From Chryseobacterium culicis (GTDB lineage: Bacteria; Bacteroidota; Bacteroidia; Flavobacteriales; Weeksellaceae): DNA of 64,000 bases. The position numbers and the translations under genes were made by a program. The stretch's first letter is position 1, and each line of letters opens with the position of its first letter. The notes beneath the pieces are model-generated. The model was not told the DNA's origin and did not search any database. It was given only the letters and a program-made list of their open reading frames with translations. Shown here one piece after another: positions 61,937 to 64,000 of this stretch. Where the stretch lies: NCBI RefSeq assembly GCF_002979755.1, contig NZ_PCPP01000007.1:62001-126000 (forward strand). Direction: 5' to 3'.

Positions 61937-62881
61937 ATGAAAACAAAATTATTCTCGATGGCCTTATTGGTTTCATCATTTGCCTTTTCACAACAGGCTC
62001 AAACATTTTCTCAAGTTACTATCCAGAGTACCTCTCCTATTTTATATCTGAAGCGAAGTACCAATGAAACTGGATTTATCCGTGGGATTCAAACTCAATA
62101 TTTTAATGGTGATAATGGATGGTTTTTTGGAGATGTGAATGGTAGCCAATGGATGGTTTCCAAAGGAGATTATAAAAATCCCAAACTTGTTATCAACGAT
62201 GCTAATGGATTTGTAGGAATAGGAACAGACTCTCCTTTAGCTAAACTTGATGTATCAGGAAATATTATAACTGGAGCTGGTGATTCTGTAACTGGTGTCA
62301 ACGCTTTTGCCATAAGATATGCAGATGGTTCATTGAATAACTGGGGGAGCTTGCGAAGCTCGTCGGCATCCTATATGAGTTTTGGAGTAAAAGCAAATAA
62401 CTCAGATGTCGGATGGTTATCCAGTACCGGAACATTAAACATTGCAAAAACAGCTGTTACATTAGATAGCGAAGGATTTAAGTTCCTTACTTCAGCATCT
62501 CAGCAGATCGCATTAAATTCTCCTGTTACAATGAATGAAATAATGAAAATTTCTCCTACAGGAAATGCCTTACTGCAAGGTAAGTTGGAAGCTAAAGAAC
62601 TCAAAGTAACACTAACTCCAACTGCTGATTTTGTATTTGAGGAAAGCTATAATCTTCCCAATCTTGAAGAGGTAGCAAAACATATTAAAGAAAAAAAGCA
62701 TCTTCCTGAAATTGCTTCTGCCAAGGAAATGGAAAAAGAAGGGGTAAACATAGGAGAGTTTCAGATTAAACTTTTACAGAAGATCGAAGAATTGACATTA
62801 TACGTAATTGAACAAAATAAGCAATTGAAAAAGCAGGCTGAAGAAATTGAAGAACTGAACCAAAAATTAAAAACAAAATAA
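61937..62881 (+). CDS. Secreted fibre-like protein with C-terminal coiled coil
   Basis: A 314-residue secreted protein. Signal peptide to about residue 19, then segments FVGIGTDSPLAKLDVSGN near residue 90 and ISPTGNALLQGKLEAKELKV near residue 205, as in phage-tail-fibre-like flavobacterial proteins. The end is YNLPNLEEVAKHIKEKKHLPEI followed by a long coiled coil with Glu/Lys/Gln heptads. It may trimerise. It ends one base into the next start (TAATG), so it is coupled to the protease gene. Confidence 0.75.
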   Translation: MKTKLFSMALLVSSFAFSQQAQTFSQVTIQSTSPILYLKRSTNETGFIRGIQTQYFNGDNGWFFGDVNGSQWMVSKGDYKNPKLVINDANGFVGIGTDSPLAKLDVSGNIITGAGDSVTGVNAFAIRYADGSLNNWGSLRSSSASYMSFGVKANNSDVGWLSSTGTLNIAKTAVTLDSEGFKFLTSASQQIALNSPVTMNEIMKISPTGNALLQGKLEAKELKVTLTPTADFVFEESYNLPNLEEVAKHIKEKKHLPEIASAKEMEKEGVNIGEFQIKLLQKIEELTLYVIEQNKQLKKQAEEIEELNQKLKTK

Positions 62882-64000
62882 TGAAAAAAGGCATAATCGT
62901 ATTTTTTATACTTTTTAATTCTTTGCTTTTTTCTCAGGAAAGCGAAGGTGGGAGACCACTTTTTTATGATTATATGACTTCAGGAATTAATGGACCTGTA
63001 ATTAATATTGATGAATCTTATTTTACTCCTGGTGATCTATTAGGAAAACTAAAAATAATTAGTAAAACTCTGAATAATGAGCTTGAGCTTAAAAATTTGG
63101 AAGCTTATATAAAGGAATATCCAAAAATAAATAGTCTTAATTTTTACGGCAAAAAAATTGAAATAAAAAAAGATTTTAAATTAGAGTCTACAAAATTTAA
63201 ATTAGAAGATAAATTCATTTGCTTATTGAAAATTAGATCAGAAAATGCATATTCACTTCAAGCTTTTTTTTCAAAATTTACTATGCCTGACGGAGCAAAG
63301 TTTTTTTTATATAATGCGGAAGGAATGATTCTTGGATCTTTTAATAGTAAAAACAGTATAATTTCAAAGGAGTCTGAAAATGTATTTGTGACGCAACCAA
63401 TACAAGGAAACGAGATCTATCTTGAACTTGATTTAGAAAATGAAAGTGATCTTGCTAAAGTTGATATTCAAGTAAACACAATTATGCATGGTTTTTCAAA
63501 TTTATATGCAAGTGATGGTCCGTTTTCAGGTTCTGATGCTACAACTTATACTTCTTGTAATAAAAATGTATCTTGTGTTGATGGAAGTCTTTTAGAGGGT
63601 AATAGTTATAATAGTACTATTAATAAAGGAAATATTAAATCAGTTGGACTTATTGTAAACACTAATACACTATACGGATTCACATGTTCTGGAACATTAA
63701 TTAATAATACAAAGCAAGACGGAGCACCTTATTTCTTAACAGCGGAACACTGTGTTAAGGGAACGCCTCAGCAACCTGTTTTTTTGAATGAATCTGTTGT
63801 TATTTTTAATCATGAAACCAAATTGTGTAATGGTGATGGTAATACTATAGGTGGTAATATTTCTTCACCCTCCACTAATTCGGTAAGTGGAATGCAAATA
63901 CTTACTTCTATAGGGATAACGAAATATCCGGATGGGACCTTCAGTGGCTTATCACAAGATTTCGCATTGGTGAAATTAAATACAACTCCTGAAGTTTTAA
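62881..64000 (+). CDS. Lys-C-like trypsin-family secreted protease, partial
   Basis: 373 codons are open to the window edge, so the C-terminus is missing. Signal peptide to about residue 19 (MKKGIIVFFILFNSLLFSQ). A propeptide-like part follows to ~residue 210, then a chymotrypsin-fold domain: SCNKNVSCVDGS, CSGTLINNTKQDG, the catalytic His in FLTAEHCVKG, and a likely Asp in LSQDFALVKL near the edge. The catalytic Ser would be beyond the window. The pattern fits lysyl endopeptidase-like enzymes of flavobacteria. The start overlaps the stop of the preceding gene by one base. Confidence 0.85.
   Translation, partial: MKKGIIVFFILFNSLLFSQESEGGRPLFYDYMTSGINGPVINIDESYFTPGDLLGKLKIISKTLNNELELKNLEAYIKEYPKINSLNFYGKKIEIKKDFKLESTKFKLEDKFICLLKIRSENAYSLQAFFSKFTMPDGAKFFLYNAEGMILGSFNSKNSIISKESENVFVTQPIQGNEIYLELDLENESDLAKVDIQVNTIMHGFSNLYASDGPFSGSDATTYTSCNKNVSCVDGSLLEGNSYNSTINKGNIKSVGLIVNTNTLYGFTCSGTLINNTKQDGAPYFLTAEHCVKGTPQQPVFLNESVVIFNHETKLCNGDGNTIGGNISSPSTNSVSGMQILTSIGITKYPDGTFSGLSQDFALVKLNTTPEVL

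Noticed and set aside
1..64000. CRISPR arrays, rRNA genes, transposases and insertion sequences.
   Set aside because: No regular direct repeats with spacers, rRNA-like sequence or transposase-like coding sequence were seen by eye.

Overview
The window reads as a chromosomal segment of a Bacteroidota flavobacterium, most likely Chryseobacterium or a close Weeksellaceae relative. The evidence is the low-GC coding style, promoters of the Bacteroidetes type (TTTG about 19 bases upstream of TAnnTTTG), few Shine-Dalgarno sites, type IX secretion (T9SS) cargo together with the giant translocon protein SprA, a SusC/SusD pair, and a GG-type peptide leader of the kind common in Chryseobacterium. The genus is an inference.

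Bases 1-13128 hold a plus-strand phenylacetate (paa) catabolic cluster: paaE (C-terminus only), paaA, paaB, paaC, a membrane-anchored alpha/beta hydrolase, paaD, paaG, paaH, a small unknown, paaI, a DUF6624 protein, paaJ, paaY, a secreted esterase, a small membrane protein, and paaZ, which carries an extra C-terminal DUF1569-like domain. PaaABCE epoxidise phenylacetyl-CoA with PaaD as maturation factor. PaaG isomerises the epoxide to the oxepin, PaaZ opens and oxidises the ring, PaaH and PaaJ finish beta-oxidation, and PaaI/PaaY salvage CoA. Many spacers in this cluster are filled with short related repeats. An orphan enoyl-CoA hydratase (17652-18416) could provide the PaaF step.

Bases 13231-23252 are mixed accessory genes: a lipoprotein; a 53-residue six-cysteine peptide with a GG/GA leader; a DUF4241 + SMUG2-like DNA glycosylase pair; a T9SS cargo protein; a phage-tail-collar (MdpB-like) protein; the hydratase; and a SusC/SusD outer-membrane uptake pair. 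Bases 23413-28615 carry small membrane proteins around a winged-helix regulator. Two matching palindromes (AACTTTG-N5-CAAAGT) lie over the two promoters of this locus and look like its operators. A Coq4-like protein and DUF4173/DUF1361 membrane proteins follow.

Bases 28669-39528 contain lipoproteins, a T9SS subtilase, dtd, a degenerate Rieske-like lipoprotein, greA, a HIT protein, clpX, a large T9SS surface protein with a small Gly-rich membrane partner, and a TlpA-like thioredoxin protein; tRNA-Met follows.

Bases 40079-45421 (minus strand) form a peptide-export locus: a VKOR-thioredoxin oxidative folding protein with an N-terminal C39-like domain that lacks the catalytic Cys, a C39 peptidase ABC exporter with an intact catalytic triad, and an HlyD adaptor. 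No obvious substrate gene lies beside it; the six-cysteine peptide about 26 kb away is the best candidate in the window. A possible orphan small RNA with its own promoter and terminator sits just upstream of this locus.

The rest is housekeeping: DUF3810, a sugar MFS permease, PlsC, GtrA, a BadF-type kinase, malic enzyme, ruvA and sprA, followed by a secreted coiled-coil protein and a Lys-C-like protease that runs off the right edge. No CRISPR array, rRNA, transposase, IS or prophage was seen.
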